Below, piece by piece: positions 10,761-22,899 of a DNA stretch of 64,000 bases. The notes under the pieces are model-generated. The model was not told the DNA's origin, searched no databases, and saw nothing but the letters and a program-made list of their open reading frames with translations. A program made the translations under genes and the position numbers. How positions within the stretch are numbered: the first letter of the stretch is position 1; each line of letters begins with the position of its first letter. Origin of the DNA: Polytrichum commune (Eukaryota > Streptophyta > Polytrichopsida > Polytrichales > Polytrichaceae); contig OX485809.1 in the NCBI GenBank assembly GCA_950295325.1, positions 34,286,001 through 34,350,000 on the forward strand, written 5' to 3'.

Positions 10761-10768
10761 ATGGTACA

Positions 10769-11484
10769 CTCGGGGGGTGCACCTTTCATTAAAACCTAGA
10801 ATCACGTGCGTTCACTGCATACTCTAAAAACCCCCTATATACAAGTTATGTTTTGTGAAATGAAGTAATACACATACAATTGCAACAATAAATATACAAG
10901 TGACAATATGTATACACAAAAAAACATCCATTCATATATAGTCATTAACATAAGTATACAAATATACTTTTGAACAATAATCAACCCCTATAATATGTAT
11001 AACAAAATATCCTAGCTTTCATCAGCAAAGTCGTTGAAAACTTTTTCATCTCCCGGATGTAACTCATAAACATTTGATTCACCAATATATGTCATTGTAG
11101 CCAATGCAATTGTTGTCTCTAAGTCTACCATCAAATGATCAGTAAGATCATAAGTCCACTTGTTGTTAGCCCCTTTTTGATACCAACATAAACCAATCTC
11201 CACATTTGATGGACGGTCCATCAAGTCAATTGGATCCCTATACTCCACCCAACGATTACAAAACTTCCTCCGCATCCAATATGAAAACTTATGATATGTA
11301 GTATAGTAACAGTACCATACAAGTATAATTATTGTATACTTTTTAAAGGCCTTCCATATATGTACGTAACTATAAATTATAACATGTATACCATATGTAT
11401 ACGTAGTACGGCAAGGTCCAAATCAATACCCCTCCTGTGCACTCACGTATACCTGTACATGTTTAGTATAGTGCACCCCCCGAG
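10769..11484 (-). mobile_element. hAT-like element, copy B, with 8-bp target duplication
   Basis: The terminal inverted repeats begin CTCGGGGGGTGCAC at both ends. Flanking 8-mers are ATGGTACA (10761-10768) and AAGGTACA (11485-11492), seven of eight identical, as expected of an aged hAT target duplication. The 716-bp element is colinear with copy A in inverted orientation and contains only the short conserved peptide frame, so it is non-autonomous. Confidence 0.75.
11012..11275 (-). pseudogene. conserved peptide fragment inside element copy B
   Basis: This 87-codon frame shares NKW, DLT, HLMVDLE, IAL and ELHPGDEK with the frame in copy A and is slightly better preserved, ending FNDFADES. It adds an N-terminal MRRKFCNRWVEYRD segment that is not confirmed in copy A. 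The family is unknown. It may be a remnant of the element's own protein or a captured host fragment. Confidence 0.4.
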
Positions 11485-11492
11485 AAGGTACA

Positions 11493-11984
11493 TGGTGCTA
11501 GAACCAACACCCCACCTAAATTCAAAACCCTAAAATCTAATATTTGATAAGTATATATTGATACTCACCACCTTAATGTTCCCCACCTTAATACCATGTC
11601 CCCGTGTTGGTTTTGAGTCATATACCAACAAAACTACAAAACCTTATAAGCTCGACATACAAAATGCAAATAAGACATACTTTGGTCCATTGGAATCACT
11701 TTTCAATTGCTAACGATTTGAATCATTTTGAGAACAATTTGAATCTAATAGCAGTATCTAGGTTCAACGATCAAAAGTGATGGTCTTAACTCAACACCAT
11801 CTACCATAGTTTAGGATTTCATAGTATAGCCAAGAGTCGTGGGAGGGGGGAGAGGGGAGGGGGTCATGACCGCATCCTTTTGAGAGGCTTTTGGGTCTAA
11901 TATGAAAGTAATTGATGGTCACACGCACATGAGTCATGGAAGGGAAATGCATCCTTCTGAGAGGCTTTTGGGTGGAAAGGCAGC
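11493..11984. other. unassigned DNA with a 24-bp direct repeat
   Basis: GCATCCTT-T/C-TGAGAGGCTTTTGGG occurs at about 11872 and 11949, in direct orientation with about 77 bp between starts. A G-rich stretch (11845-11861) precedes it. There is no gene. Confidence 0.4.
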
Positions 11985-12350
11985 CTTTGCTCATTGGCAT
12001 GACATTGAAGCCCACTAAGTTACATGTACAAGGTTAGGCCTTCTTGCAGTGACTTTGCCGGTGGGGTGGCCGAAGCCTCGCCGGACTCGGCTACCCAAAG
12101 CAAACCAAAGTGCTTCCGAGAAGCATCACTTATGGGAATCCTGAGGCCCACCCTCATTAACGATGTTGCCGATAACAAGTGGGAGCCCTTGCTTATCCAC
12201 CCATTTATGAAGAACTTGTTGCACCCGCTTAATAAGTATCGTGGAGGGGTAGGCTGAATAACCCTCCCTAGATATATAAATGGATAGATGGATATATTGG
12301 TACCCAAAGGAGCAAGCATGAATGAAGAGCCTCTTTGCACCGCAGGTTAT
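11985..12350. other. GC-richer block of unknown origin
   Basis: The composition is distinctly higher in GC than the surroundings, and both strands are open for 77-106 codons (12024-12257 + and 12020-12340 -). I recognise neither translation. It could be an insertion of organellar or genic origin, but the sequence alone does not show which. Confidence 0.3.
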
Positions 12351-15300
12351 TAGTATTTGTGGAGTGTGAGCTTAAGTTTTTTTGAAATGTTTATAGGTTT
12401 TTTATATGGTTCTTGGAAAAAACTTGTTTTTTGATTGATTTAGTATCTGTGGGTCCCAACGGATCAAAGAAAGTCATCGAAATTATATTAAACAACAACT
12501 CGTTTTTTGAAGGAAAAAAACGACTTTTGGTTTTAAATGGCCCATTACCATTTTGATATAGTTGCATTCAAAGTGAGGGGGTGAGAGGGTGAGAGGGGGG
12601 TGGGGAATCAAAATGTGATATAATCATGGGGGGTTCATTCTCTTGTATAGAAATGAGGCACTTGAGGCAAAGAGGTGATTTTATGGGGGCTCTAAAGTAA
12701 TGTGCATATTCATGTGCTTCCACACTCTTGTCAAAGTTTGTTGGCCTTGACTCAATAGAATGTTCCTCCTACTTTGAGGATTTGTTCTTCAAACTTGGTT
12801 CCAATCTTGAGTCCAAAACTTAGGTTTGTTGATTCCATTCCCTACTATAGTCATGACATGCTTTAATCGAAATCTAGTCTAATTTAGCCCATGCCTCAAA
12901 TTTGGACGGAGACGTAGTTATGAGAAGACCACATCAAAGTCCACCTAGGATAAACTTAATAATAGTGGCTTCCTAGTTTAGGCAATTCGCAAGCAATTCG
13001 CTTTTTGAAATTGAATTTAGTTCATGTCGCATGAATTCTTTCATATTTTTCAAACAACCAATGCACTACGTGACATGTGGCACCATCACTCAAGAAAATA
13101 ACTAATTAAAGTGTCAAAATTGATGAGGTACTAGTACCACTATCACAAGAGTTGTAGTTTCTTAATATTGGTTTCCACTATACATGTTTGAAAAAAAAAA
13201 ATTTGGATTAAAGATATTCTAATGTAGTAGATCACAAACCATCGTGTGGAAGGGAGCCAGTGGTAAGGAACGTGAATCCTCTAATGTACGGTTGTTGTAG
13301 TTGGTGCAACATGCACTGTGAACCTATTTTGTGCAAGTGGATCATTTGTGTGTGTCATTTTCAATAGGTACAACTGATAGCGGTGCTTCAATATATACGT
13401 ATAAGGTTGGGTGTACCATGCATCAAGTTGTGAACATAGTAGAGTTCAACCATAGAGTCCCAAAAAGTGGGGAATCAATTGGCACTTTTGAAGGAATCTC
13501 CACTACTTGCTGCTTTCCAAATCTGTGTCAATGACCAAAGACATATTAAGGATGAAACTCCTTTTGTTTCTGTCACTTCATGAATTACTTGGTCTCACCA
13601 TTGGATTTCTAAATGCTTCTAAACAATAAAATCTATGAATATGGATTTAGAATCTTCAATTCAAGTAGATCATAAAACCATGTAGTTGAAGAGACTAGTG
13701 GTAATGTCCGTGTAGTGCATGGGCGTTTCTATTTCAAGATCATTACAAAACTTTAAGAAACGTTTGAGTCCATTTCTTGAATTTGCTTCAATTTGGGGAG
13801 TACAAGTGGTGAGAAGAGCATACTAGAGTTGCAAGATAAATTAACCCTATGTCAAAACGTAGAACTCAAAGAAGCCCCTTAGAACCCCTCTAAGACTTTT
13901 TGGTCACATCCACCTTAAGTTCCCTAATTTCCCTAGATTCTTTATAATTAACTCTAATGACACTACTAATCACAGAAACATCTTTATTATGGCCATAGGA
14001 AGCTGCCCAAAATCCACCTTGTTCTAGTAAAAATGGAGATTCTTTACTAAGTAAACCTTGAGCTTGCCTCATGTGCACATCATCACCAAGTTGACATGTA
14101 ACCAAGAAGAGTTGTTGCATATGACCATATTTCTTATGTTTCCAATTTTATAGTTCATGCTTAGTATTTGTGAAAACCATGTGAAGGAGTCCAATAAAAA
14201 CCTACCCTACCCTATGTAGGTCTACGGCTTGTTCATCCCAACTTAATCTCATGAGACTAATTTGAGGTTTATGATGTCCATTTTGGGATCAAATATGCAT
14301 TTTCTTTTAATCAAAAAATAGTTGAGCTATAAGGAGTTCCCAAGGTTTACACCTTCAACTTACATGGTTGCATCATGAACCCTTAGCAAAATGAACATGT
14401 AGTAGCTTAGATTTTGTGATTAATCCAGCCAGTTGGATCATGTTATAAGAGTTATTCAAGGTTTTGAAGAGATAGTTTGGGTGTCAAATCAACTCTTAAA
14501 GTATACTCAGAGCTATAGGTAGGTTTCATATTTTCATTGGATGAATGAGAGGTACAATCATATACAATAATTTCGCGCAACCAACTAGGTACGCGTCAAA
14601 CCCATTTCTATAAGTACATGAAGGGCTTGGTCAAGTTAGGGGTCACATTGACGTTCATATCTATGCATGGTCCCCACCTATACCCAGTTGTGCACAATGT
14701 TTTCTTTACTCATAGTTTGTGCTAAATTGTTCCCTTGATAGAAACCAAAAAACACAAGAATCTTTGATGTTGTTGGGGGTAGCGAATGCTCCTTCACCCA
14801 ATTCGTATATCAATAAAAGGTAGGCATACCCAAAACCGACATATATGTGTCATGCAATGTTCCATTGCCATACACTTGGGAGCTTCAGATGCATGAGAAT
14901 GATATATAGTATTAGTTTCAGGTACAATGTTGCTTTTAGGTTTAGTGTTGGTCTTATTTGAATCATGGTGTGAACAAGAGTTCTGAAGGGTTATATTCAT
15001 ATTAACATTGTATTCATATGGTTGAAATTTAGAAACTGATCATGATCTTTACACCTTCATCTAGAATGTCCTTCCTTCATAAAAATAAATAATGTGGTTA
15101 TATTTGTTCGCTTTATTAGTTTGCAGTTAATTGGCTAAGAATTGCCTGCTATGATTTTTTTAGGGAGAAATTATGACAAAAACTATCATATGAATAAATT
15201 GCCTTGTGACTTGAAACTTGTTTTTATAGTACACTAGGTAACAAATAGGGAATTTAGAGGCATGGCATTTCTCAGCTAATGAGTTGTGTTCATGGGCCCA

Positions 15301-16095
15301 ACATTAGAATCAATAGATCCGAGAATAAAGACTCCAAATGCCGGAATCCCACTGCTTCACACTGAATACGAAGTCAAGGCAGCTGAACACAACTCATCTG
15401 CTAAGTAATGTTATGGGTCAACCCACTTTGAAGACCACTTAATACATGTGGCAATAGTTCAGTTGTTCAGGTTCCAACAACTAAAACTGAAAGAACATAA
15501 AACCTAGGAGAATCTATTTTGCTTCCTACAGAATGACTGTCATAGGGAACCCAAAGTGGGTACTCAACATCTAGATGATGAGTAAAATCTTAATTAAGCG
15601 ATCAAAGAAATTTAATTGAGCAGTAAATTAGTGCGGGTGATTAAAAACTTCAATGGTCCGTGATTAATGAGACTGTATTGAGTAGAAAAATCAGTGTAGA
15701 TGTCTCTAAATAATCAGTACGTAGTTACTAGACTTCTTATGTTGTAACTTCACTTTGTGATCAATTGTGAAAGCTCATGTGTAGAATCTCTCTTTTGCAT
15801 TTATGGGATAGTTGCTAAAACGTGTTGTAAGCCCTAATGGCCTTATCAACTAAAATGAGCCAATTGGTCAGCTCAATTTAATGTAGGGAACGTGATGGGA
15901 ACATAATGATGGCTAGTTGTTATGAGAGAATACCCGTTGAGGGTTCTTAAAATACAACTCAACCATTCCAATACACCCACACATGTTTATAAAACCATGC
16001 AAATAATCAATTATAATATGGAAGATCTCATCAATTGTGGCAAAAGGATTGTCTCATAATGGCCCAATTGACTCATTTTAGTTGATAACCCCATC
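12351..16095. other. unassigned AT-rich intergenic DNA
   Basis: A diverged direct repeat containing GTAGATCA-C/T-AAA and AGTGGTAA is seen at about 13228 and 13664. No protein-coding resemblance, RNA gene or clean terminal repeat was found. Confidence 0.3.
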
Positions 16096-16322
16096 CTATG
16101 AATGGGGAGAACTGTCTGCTAGTTATAGATGAACCTGATGAGTTTGAGAAATTACTGGTCGAAGTTCAAGACTTCAGGAAATTGACCCATGATTTTAGAG
16201 GAATCTATGAAATATACTTTCAAATTAATATAGAAAATAACCGAAAGTTGATCACAACATGTAACCGGTTGGAATTGGAAACACTAAGATCTTGACCGAT
16301 TATATCCAGAAATTCCCGGACA
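16096..16322 (+). mobile_element. hAT-like MITE, family F, copy 1
   Basis: This is homologous along its length to 28291-28517 (+) and to the two inverted copies at 21822-22260. Shared motifs are GGGGAGAAC near the start, a GATGAGTTTGA/GAGTTTGAC block, ACATGTAACCGGTTGGA, AACACTA and GACCGATTAT before the right end. The 8-bp duplication found for copy 2 is not preserved here. Confidence 0.6.
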
Positions 16323-16909
16323 TAATTGTGTGATCCACTAAAAGTGTCATTACATGCATCAACATTCACAAGTCAATGCAATATAGGTTTGATCGGACTC
16401 AAAATTGTTGCGTACACTGAAACGACTTTGACGACTTGTTTGATGTTTGAAGTTGAATTGTTGGATATTAACTAAAAACATTGCACTCAATCTGTTGTAT
16501 TCTAGAGTTTTTGCAGTTTGGGTTTTCGAGTTTGGTTCATCATCACTAGGTAATTTGGGTTTCTTAGTGAGGTGTAACTTATGAAGTCAAACTACCAAAA
16601 ACAATATTACAAATGTTTCCTCCTGCTTTGTTCCAAAGTGGCTAATCCATCTATATGGGCGGGTTGTGGTTCCTAACACGTTAGATATTATCGTATTCAA
16701 GTCTAAAATGTACATGTATAAAAGAGGAAAAGGAAAAAAGAATTTATGAGGAACACTTTCAAAATACAAAAGAAATACACCTTGGGTCCCAAATGAAAGG
16801 CAACACTTTGCTCCTTGTTCAAATTTATTAGTGTGCAGTTTATTTTCTTTGTTCTAGGATCTATACGTGGTCAAAGGGAAGGGAGGGGGGGGGGGGGGGA
16901 GGAGTGGTC
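16323..16909. other. unassigned DNA ending in a G tract
   Basis: There is no gene. An interrupted G tract occupies about 16884-16901, directly before element D1. Confidence 0.3.
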
Positions 16910-16910
16910 C

Positions 16911-18652
16911 CTTGGGGATTGGACTCTTTATTGGGATTCGAACCTAAATGACGTGCATACGCTACTATGGAATTAAACCTCTTATATATGAGAAGCTATA
17001 GAGGAAAACAAGTGTATAGTGTACTACTAGCATCCTAGAGAATGGACTCATGTATTTATACTAAGATATTGAATTTAATGTGATAAAAGTCCCTATTATA
17101 TAAAAAATATATAAATCATGGAATAGATAAGCCTTTATTACAATAAAACCCACTTTCACTTTCCAATGAGAAAGTTATTGAATGTTTCTTCATCCATAAT
17201 ATGTCACTCAACGATTCTATCCAATAAAGAAAGACAACAACATAATAACTTAGCCACAAGCTAGAGAGCAAAACTCAAGAGCCCATGAGCACTCCAAGGG
17301 CCTTAGTTTGTGAAAACCTAGAACTCAAATGCAAATCATAACAAGAGTGGACAAGGTAGTCATTGAGGATTGTTACCATATGACAAAAATGGATGAAACT
17401 AACACATCTATTGTCAATTTTGCTCTAAACCAGAGGACCTTTTTTTGTACATCTACCTTTACTTGGAAATTCTTAATAGCCTTATTAAACATACACACTA
17501 AAGAAAAAGAACACCTCTCCCTTCTCGGGGAGTTCACTAGACATGTATATATGTATACACGTGCGTGACAAGGGTATTTATTCAAGGGGTATTTAATTAT
17601 CCATCCTTAATTTTTTGTACCGTATTATTATATAATTTGCTAATTTCTTGTTTTTTGAATGACCCTATAATTACTTTTAAATTTGATGAAGCTCTAATTT
17701 TAAGCTAGGTATGTTCATTATAATTATTTGATTTTGCTCCAAAGGGTTTAAGAGCATTCAAAGTACTAAGTCACCAAAATCCAAGGCACAACAAGGTTTT
17801 ACATTAAGAGTGTTCATAAGCAATTTCAAACGACAAAATCAGCCCATGTTCCTCAATCAAGTTACACGCACAATTAAACAAAACGATACTGAGTGTAAAA
17901 AAAAACCAATTAAAACACCAACAACAAGCGGATGGCAACCGACGGTCTGGACTTAGGATTTGGGAGTGAAATGGGACTTACATGCAAGCACGAGTTCCAA
18001 AGCTAGACTTGTGTGGTCATTATGAAGATTCGATCTCCACTCAGAGTAGAGAGAGAAGAATGACCTGCACAGGCCACCTGCAAACCCCACCTCTTAGAAA
18101 ATCAACAGCGTCAAAGAAAAAAATCTCGCCAACACTAAACCGCAAATCCCACCTCTCAGAACGGTGAAAGAAAACTCTCAAAACCTAATCCTCCAGCAAC
18201 GTTCTCCCCCAATTTTTCCTAAACCCTAATCCATCAGCCGCCCTCATCAATCTTTCATCCCATTTTTTCAACTGAATCGACATAGTTTTTCATCCAAAAT
18301 CTTCCCGCCTCTAAACACAAAGGACACCCTATTTCAAAAAAAAACTAGGATCCTTAAATCCTACGGTATATTTTTACAAATATTTTAAAAATATGCATTA
18401 TTTGTATCAAGCCTATATTATTTATAATACAAATTTTATCATACATACTCACCTATATTACTTCTAAGAAAATTCTAAGTTTTTCCTTTTGTGAATATAA
18501 ATTACCCTATATTTTCCCGCACGTTGTTTTCTAATATTATCGCAGTGAACTCCCCGAGTCTCCCTTATGTATACTATGTACGCTAATGCCTCGAATAATA
18601 CTCCTTATAGTCATGTTAGTTTGTACGTGGTGTGAAGATTCCACCCCCCAGG
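16911..18652 (+). mobile_element. dispersed TIR element D, copy 1, interrupted by element C
   Basis: The segment before 17523 matches 19276-19765 and, inverted, the right part of 60478-61854. The segment after 18559 matches the left end of 60478-61854 (ATGTATAC, ATGCCTC, ATAATAC, GTTAGTTTGTACGTGG). The termini resemble GGGGGTGGACTCTTC. Element C (17524-18558) sits inside and splits it. D has no coding sequence of its own. Confidence 0.65.
17524..18558. mobile_element. hAT-like element C nested in D1, 8-bp target duplication
   Basis: Terminal inverted repeats CTCGGGGAGTTCACT lie at both ends, flanked by the identical 8-mer TCTCCCTT at 17516-17523 and 18559-18566. The uninterrupted counterpart in D copy 2 (near 19738-19750) reads ATCTCCCTTATGTATAC, so the empty site is present in this window. 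The interior contains a C-rich segment (18160-18320) with two AAACCCTAA telo-box-like motifs, resembling a plant 5' leader, and a 61-codon frame (17982-18167) that I do not recognise. Confidence 0.8.
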
Positions 18653-19274
18653 GTTCCACTAGATAGGGGCTCATTAATTGTTCTAATGCAAAAATTGAAA
18701 TATCAAAATATATAGATCATACATTGTTCATTTGGAGAAAATATTATGAATATTCCAAGAATATTTATCAAATACATGAATATCTCATACATATTGCAAA
18801 GCGCCCCCACCCCCCCCCCCCTCCTTTGTAAATGATTTGCACATATACTAGAAGGATGATGAAAGTGATGTTTATTGGCTTGTCTACCTTATAGGATGGG
18901 TGGTGCCATCCAATGTATATGTCTATTTATGCACGATGGTAGAAGGAGTTGGTCATATAATATGTGTGCACTAGACCGAGTTAGAAAAAGTGTGGAAGTG
19001 GGCCAAGAGTGGGATTGAAGCTAACCCCATTCGTACTCAACTACATCCCTTGTCCCAATGCCATTTACTTCCACTTGCATTGCCATCCCATTGGGAGTTC
19101 TTTAAGTGGCTACTATAGTGTGCGTGTGTGTGAGAGAGGCGTCGTGTTTACTTTAGTTGAAAGGGCAAGTTGCATCCACTACCAAGGATGATGGGCCGTG
19201 GCCATTGGTTCTTTGCAACTACAACGTGGGACATTTAGGTATCCAATTGTATTATTGTCAGAGATCCTTGTAGT
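18653..19274. other. unassigned DNA with a C tract
   Basis: A C tract lies at about 18806-18822. One 60-codon frame at 19009-19191 is not recognisable. Confidence 0.3.
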
Positions 19275-19275
19275 A

Positions 19276-19765
19276 GACCCAGGGGGTGGACTCTTCGTTG
19301 GAAACCTGGATGACATGTGTGGGTTGCTACGAAATTAAACCCTCTACATATGAGAAGTGTATAAAGAAAAACATATTTATATGTGCTAACAACATGCGAA
19401 ATATTGGACTCATGTATTTATACTAAGCTTTTCAATTTAATGTGATAAATGCCTCCACTACAAATACAAACTATGCATCATGGATAAAATTATCCTTTAT
19501 TGCATATAAAATCCACTTTCACTTTCCAAAGAGAAAGTCATTGAATGTTCTCCGTCATAGCATGTAACTCAATGATTGCATCTAACAAACAAAAGTAAGA
19601 GCACAATAACTTAGCCACAATCTAGATAGAAAAAATTAAAGGAAGTCCATGAGAGCTCCAAGAGCCTTTAGTTTGTAAAAACGTAAAACCTAAAATTTAA
19701 TAGCCTTTTAAGATGTACACACCAGAGAAAAATAATACATCTCCCTTATGTATACTATTTACACT
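19276..19765 (+). mobile_element. element D, copy 2 (3' truncated), empty site for element C
   Basis: It begins CAGGGGGTGGACTCTTCG and is colinear with copy 1 through CCACTTTCACTTTCCAA, ACTTAGCCACAA and GAGAGCTCCAAGAGCC. It continues through the point where element C is inserted in copy 1. It then loses similarity near 19765, so the right terminus is missing. Confidence 0.65.
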
Positions 19766-20705
19766 AGTAAAGAGACTTAGAAGGTCTTTTATGGCATTGT
19801 GAAGAATCACCAATAGTACCCTCATTTTGCAAGACAATGACTTTTAAACATCATGTTATCTAATGTAAACTAACTTGAGCATTCTCACTGGGCACAAGAA
19901 GCTTTGAACCAAAAATACCCCTGATGGACCTTGCTTTTGAGCTCAAGATTAGACACATGTTTGAAGATTGGGTTTTCAAACTAAGATGATTTCTTTTCTT
20001 GAACATGGACCACCAAGATTTAGTGGAAAAGTGATGTCACATGTTATTTTTTGCATGAGTCTAGTGTAACCAAGTTGGGTCCAGAATATTGGTATTAACC
20101 AATAGGATGGTTTGATTTTGGAATGACTTTGGTGTTGGAGTCAGGCCCTTTGGTTTAGAATAACCAAGTGAAATGACAATACGTACACTGATGCCAAAAA
20201 TGACAAGTGATGTCTTTTTTGGAAGCTAAAATTCCTAGAGCTATAAATATAATTTGAATCATTGAATTTTTTCCCCTCATTCATTTGATTGCCCAAAAAA
20301 ACCATAAAATTGGATGAGATCGCCAAATTTGGGACGAATACGCTTACATTTGTAAGAACATTTGAAATATGATCAGCATTTGACTACATCACTCCAATAA
20401 AAATCGCCAGTGTGGCTCTCTTGGAAAGATGAATAACAAGTTGCTACACACTTAAGGATTTGCCCATAGGATGAATTGAGCTATAGCTCCCTCGTGCCTT
20501 ATCTAAAAAGTGGGGGTTAACATAAGCTCTAGATAACTCTACCTAGTTTTCTTAAGAGATATACATTAATTCCTAGTTATCTAAAGTTCACTTAGTTTCA
20601 TCCACATTAGTGGATGTATGTTCCACATTCATCCACATGTATTCATTCATTTCGAGACGAACTTGTGAGCGAGAAAAGAGAGCAAACCGAGCCAAATCCA
20701 ACCGA
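19766..20705. other. unassigned AT-rich DNA
   Basis: No gene or repeat was recognised. Confidence 0.3.
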
Positions 20706-20709
20706 AATG

Positions 20710-20825
20710 TGTTGGGCCAACCTACCGAAAGTGAGAGGGGGGTCCGGCGGATTCAAAGCCGTCCAATGCACTTGCGCCTGACACTTGTCATCGTCCCCTT
20801 CGCTCACTTTTGTTGGCCCAACCCC
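20710..20825. mobile_element. short foldback element
   Basis: Inverted arms TTGGGCCAAC-(x)-AAAGTGAGAGGGG (20712-20741) and the diverged complement CCCCTTCGCTCACTTTTG-TTGGCCCAA (20794-20821) enclose a GC-rich loop. It is probably a small MITE; no duplication was resolved. Confidence 0.5.
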
Positions 20826-21667
20826 AAAAAGCTTACACTTGATTGATCTTTATACCTCTCCTGCAAGCCTTTTAGGACCATGCAACTTTCAAGTTGTCAC
20901 TTGGTGAACAATCATTCTCATCCCACTTTAATCCTTTGGTACAATTGTTACTTGGGTTGATTAACCCCTTAACAAACGCCCGAGTGTTTTGAGCACTAGC
21001 CCTCTTGGACTTAAGGATTAAGAAAGAGAGTTTCCAAAGGTGGGTACTTCACTAGCGAAATATTAGAAATATGGTGAGACCTAACATGCATAGGGCACTC
21101 TTTATTTGTACAAGCAAAAGTTTCTGAAATATATATATATATATCTCAATTTAATACAGGTGTATCATTTCTATTCAGGAATTGCATTATAGATATAATA
21201 TAATATTCTATAATGTCATCTATTGACTTTTTTTTAGAATTACATATAGAGTATTATGTTTGAGATGGTACATACCTTCTAGAGGGTCTTCCTTAGGATG
21301 TATGCGGAATGAGTACTGGGATCTGAGAACTAGGATTTAAGTAAATTATTTGATTTATGCATGATTTTGGACAATTCCAACTACCAACATGACGTACACT
21401 AAATCGCAAAACTACACAAATATGGTGGTTGGCAAACATGGGATACAAACAATGGAAGTTGTGCTTGTTGTGTTGTTGCTTTTACTACTGTTGATTGATG
21501 TTTTTGTCCCCACAAGTGCACATCCCTTATTTTAGAGCACACATTAGATTTCTTGACATGCATGGTAAGTGAGCATGCATACTCAATAAAAAAATTCGAC
21601 CCTCACTAATTTTGAGATTTGATAAAATGGTGCGTGTTTTGGGAATTAGTACCACACGCACTATATG
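20826..21667. other. unassigned DNA with an AT microsatellite
   Basis: (AT)n occupies about 21128-21146. There is no gene. Confidence 0.3.
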
Positions 21668-21731
21668 GAATAAGACAATGGGCCTATCACCAACATGTCC
21701 GCCACTTTCTTCTAGGCCCATTGTCTTATTC
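21668..21731. repeat. perfect 18-bp inverted repeat with 28-base loop
   Basis: GAATAAGACAATGGGCCT (21668-21685) is exactly complementary to 21714-21731. Eighteen matched pairs with no mismatch in otherwise diverged DNA stand out. It may be the core of a small MITE or a hairpin RNA. No flanking terminator or gene is evident. Confidence 0.7.
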
Positions 21732-21821
21732 GTTAACTGAAGCTCATAGATTTTGTTATTTATTTTGTTCTTAATGTTTCCTTTCTTTCTACATTTAGTA
21801 GATGATCTTGTTTTGAATATA

Positions 21822-22065
21822 GTGTCTAGGGAGATTTTTGGACATAATCAGTCAAGATCCTAGTGTTTCGAAGTCCAACCGGTTACATGTTGACATCTTT
21901 CAGTTGTTCTTTATTAATTTGAGATATATATTCCATACTAGATTCATCTAAGATGATCAGTAGTTTTCCTAAACTCATGAATTTGAACCGGTAATTCTCA
22001 AACTCAACGGGTTCATCTGTCACTAGTGGTTGGTTCTCCCCATTCATTGTTCCCAAGAGTATTTG
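21822..22065 (-). mobile_element. hAT-like MITE, family F, copy 3 (inverted)
   Basis: Read on the minus strand it starts CAATGAATGGGGAGAACC and ends CCAAAAATCTCCCTAG, colinear with copy 1 and copy 2. Both ends fit the YARNG hAT terminal pattern (CAATG and TAGTG). No 8-bp duplication remains. Confidence 0.6.
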
Positions 22066-22260
22066 GGCACAATCGGTTAAGATCCAAGTGTTTCCAAATC
22101 CAACTGGTTACATGTTGATATCTTTCAGTTTTATTTCATTGATTTAAGGTATAATTTATGGATTCCTCTAAAATGGTCTTAATCTTGACCTGGTCAGTTC
22201 TCAATCTCAACTGGCTCATCTGTAACTAACAGTTGAATCTCCATGTTCAATAGCTACACA
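22066..22260 (-). mobile_element. hAT-like MITE, family F, copy 4 (inverted, adjacent to copy 3)
   Basis: It repeats the colinear order of copy 3: a GGGCACAATCGGTTAAGATCC-like block, AACTGGTTACATGTTGA, TTTCAGTT, then TCAACTGG. It lies directly next to copy 3 in the same orientation and appears truncated at its GGGGAGAACC end. Confidence 0.5.
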
Positions 22261-22899
22261 CCATTGCATTTTAAGTTTTCTTCTTTCAATTGATCAATTT
22301 ACAGGCAAATGCAACATCTTACTTCATTGCCAAAGAGCATACAAGGTCACCGGGATCCGAAACAAGGCTTCGAGGGGGATTGCCTTCAAGGTTTGACAGT
22401 CTCCAAACAATTCAAATTAATCATCATGTAAATTTTTGATTCGGTAGCAAGACTTTAGTTGCGTTTGAATGTAAGAGATTGGGCACCTCGGCTTGAGAGG
22501 ATTATGCAAGGTATGTGGGCTTATATGGTGACTCTTCTTAATCACACACCTATGTTTGAGTGCTACGTTCCAAGACTTGTAGTTATAAATGAAGACTAGA
22601 AAAGAGATGTGTGGTGATATATAAACACCAATCTAGGCTCAATGGTGACCACGAATGGTGTAAGGATCTAACATATGATCAAGAAACAAAACCTTCCACT
22701 GACACCCTTATAATTTTCGCATCTCAATTGAGATTTTCAGACTTGAAATGACAAGCAGTTACGTGATTCACGATTGCTAGCTGGGTGAGACGATCCTTGA
22801 TCCAATCCAATGGTCAAAATGGGTTGTGGAGTTGGAGTTGCCCTTGCTAGATCATAGAACCGCATACCTGAGTCACCTAAGCTAAGTAATCATGCCTAG
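22261..22899. other. unassigned DNA
   Basis: No gene or clear repeat was recognised. Confidence 0.3.

Noticed and set aside
12020-12340. Reverse-transcriptase-like frame on the minus strand
   Set aside because: The translation lacks the YxDD box and any other RT block. No LINE structure surrounds it.
16921-16960. GGGATTCGAACC, the complement of a tRNA B box
   Set aside because: The other copies of element D lack the motif and no clover-leaf arms surround it. It is a chance match.
18160-18340. Possible gene promoter or 5' leader with telo-boxes
   Set aside because: It lies inside the nested hAT-like element and no coding sequence follows on either strand. It is kept only as a possible captured fragment.
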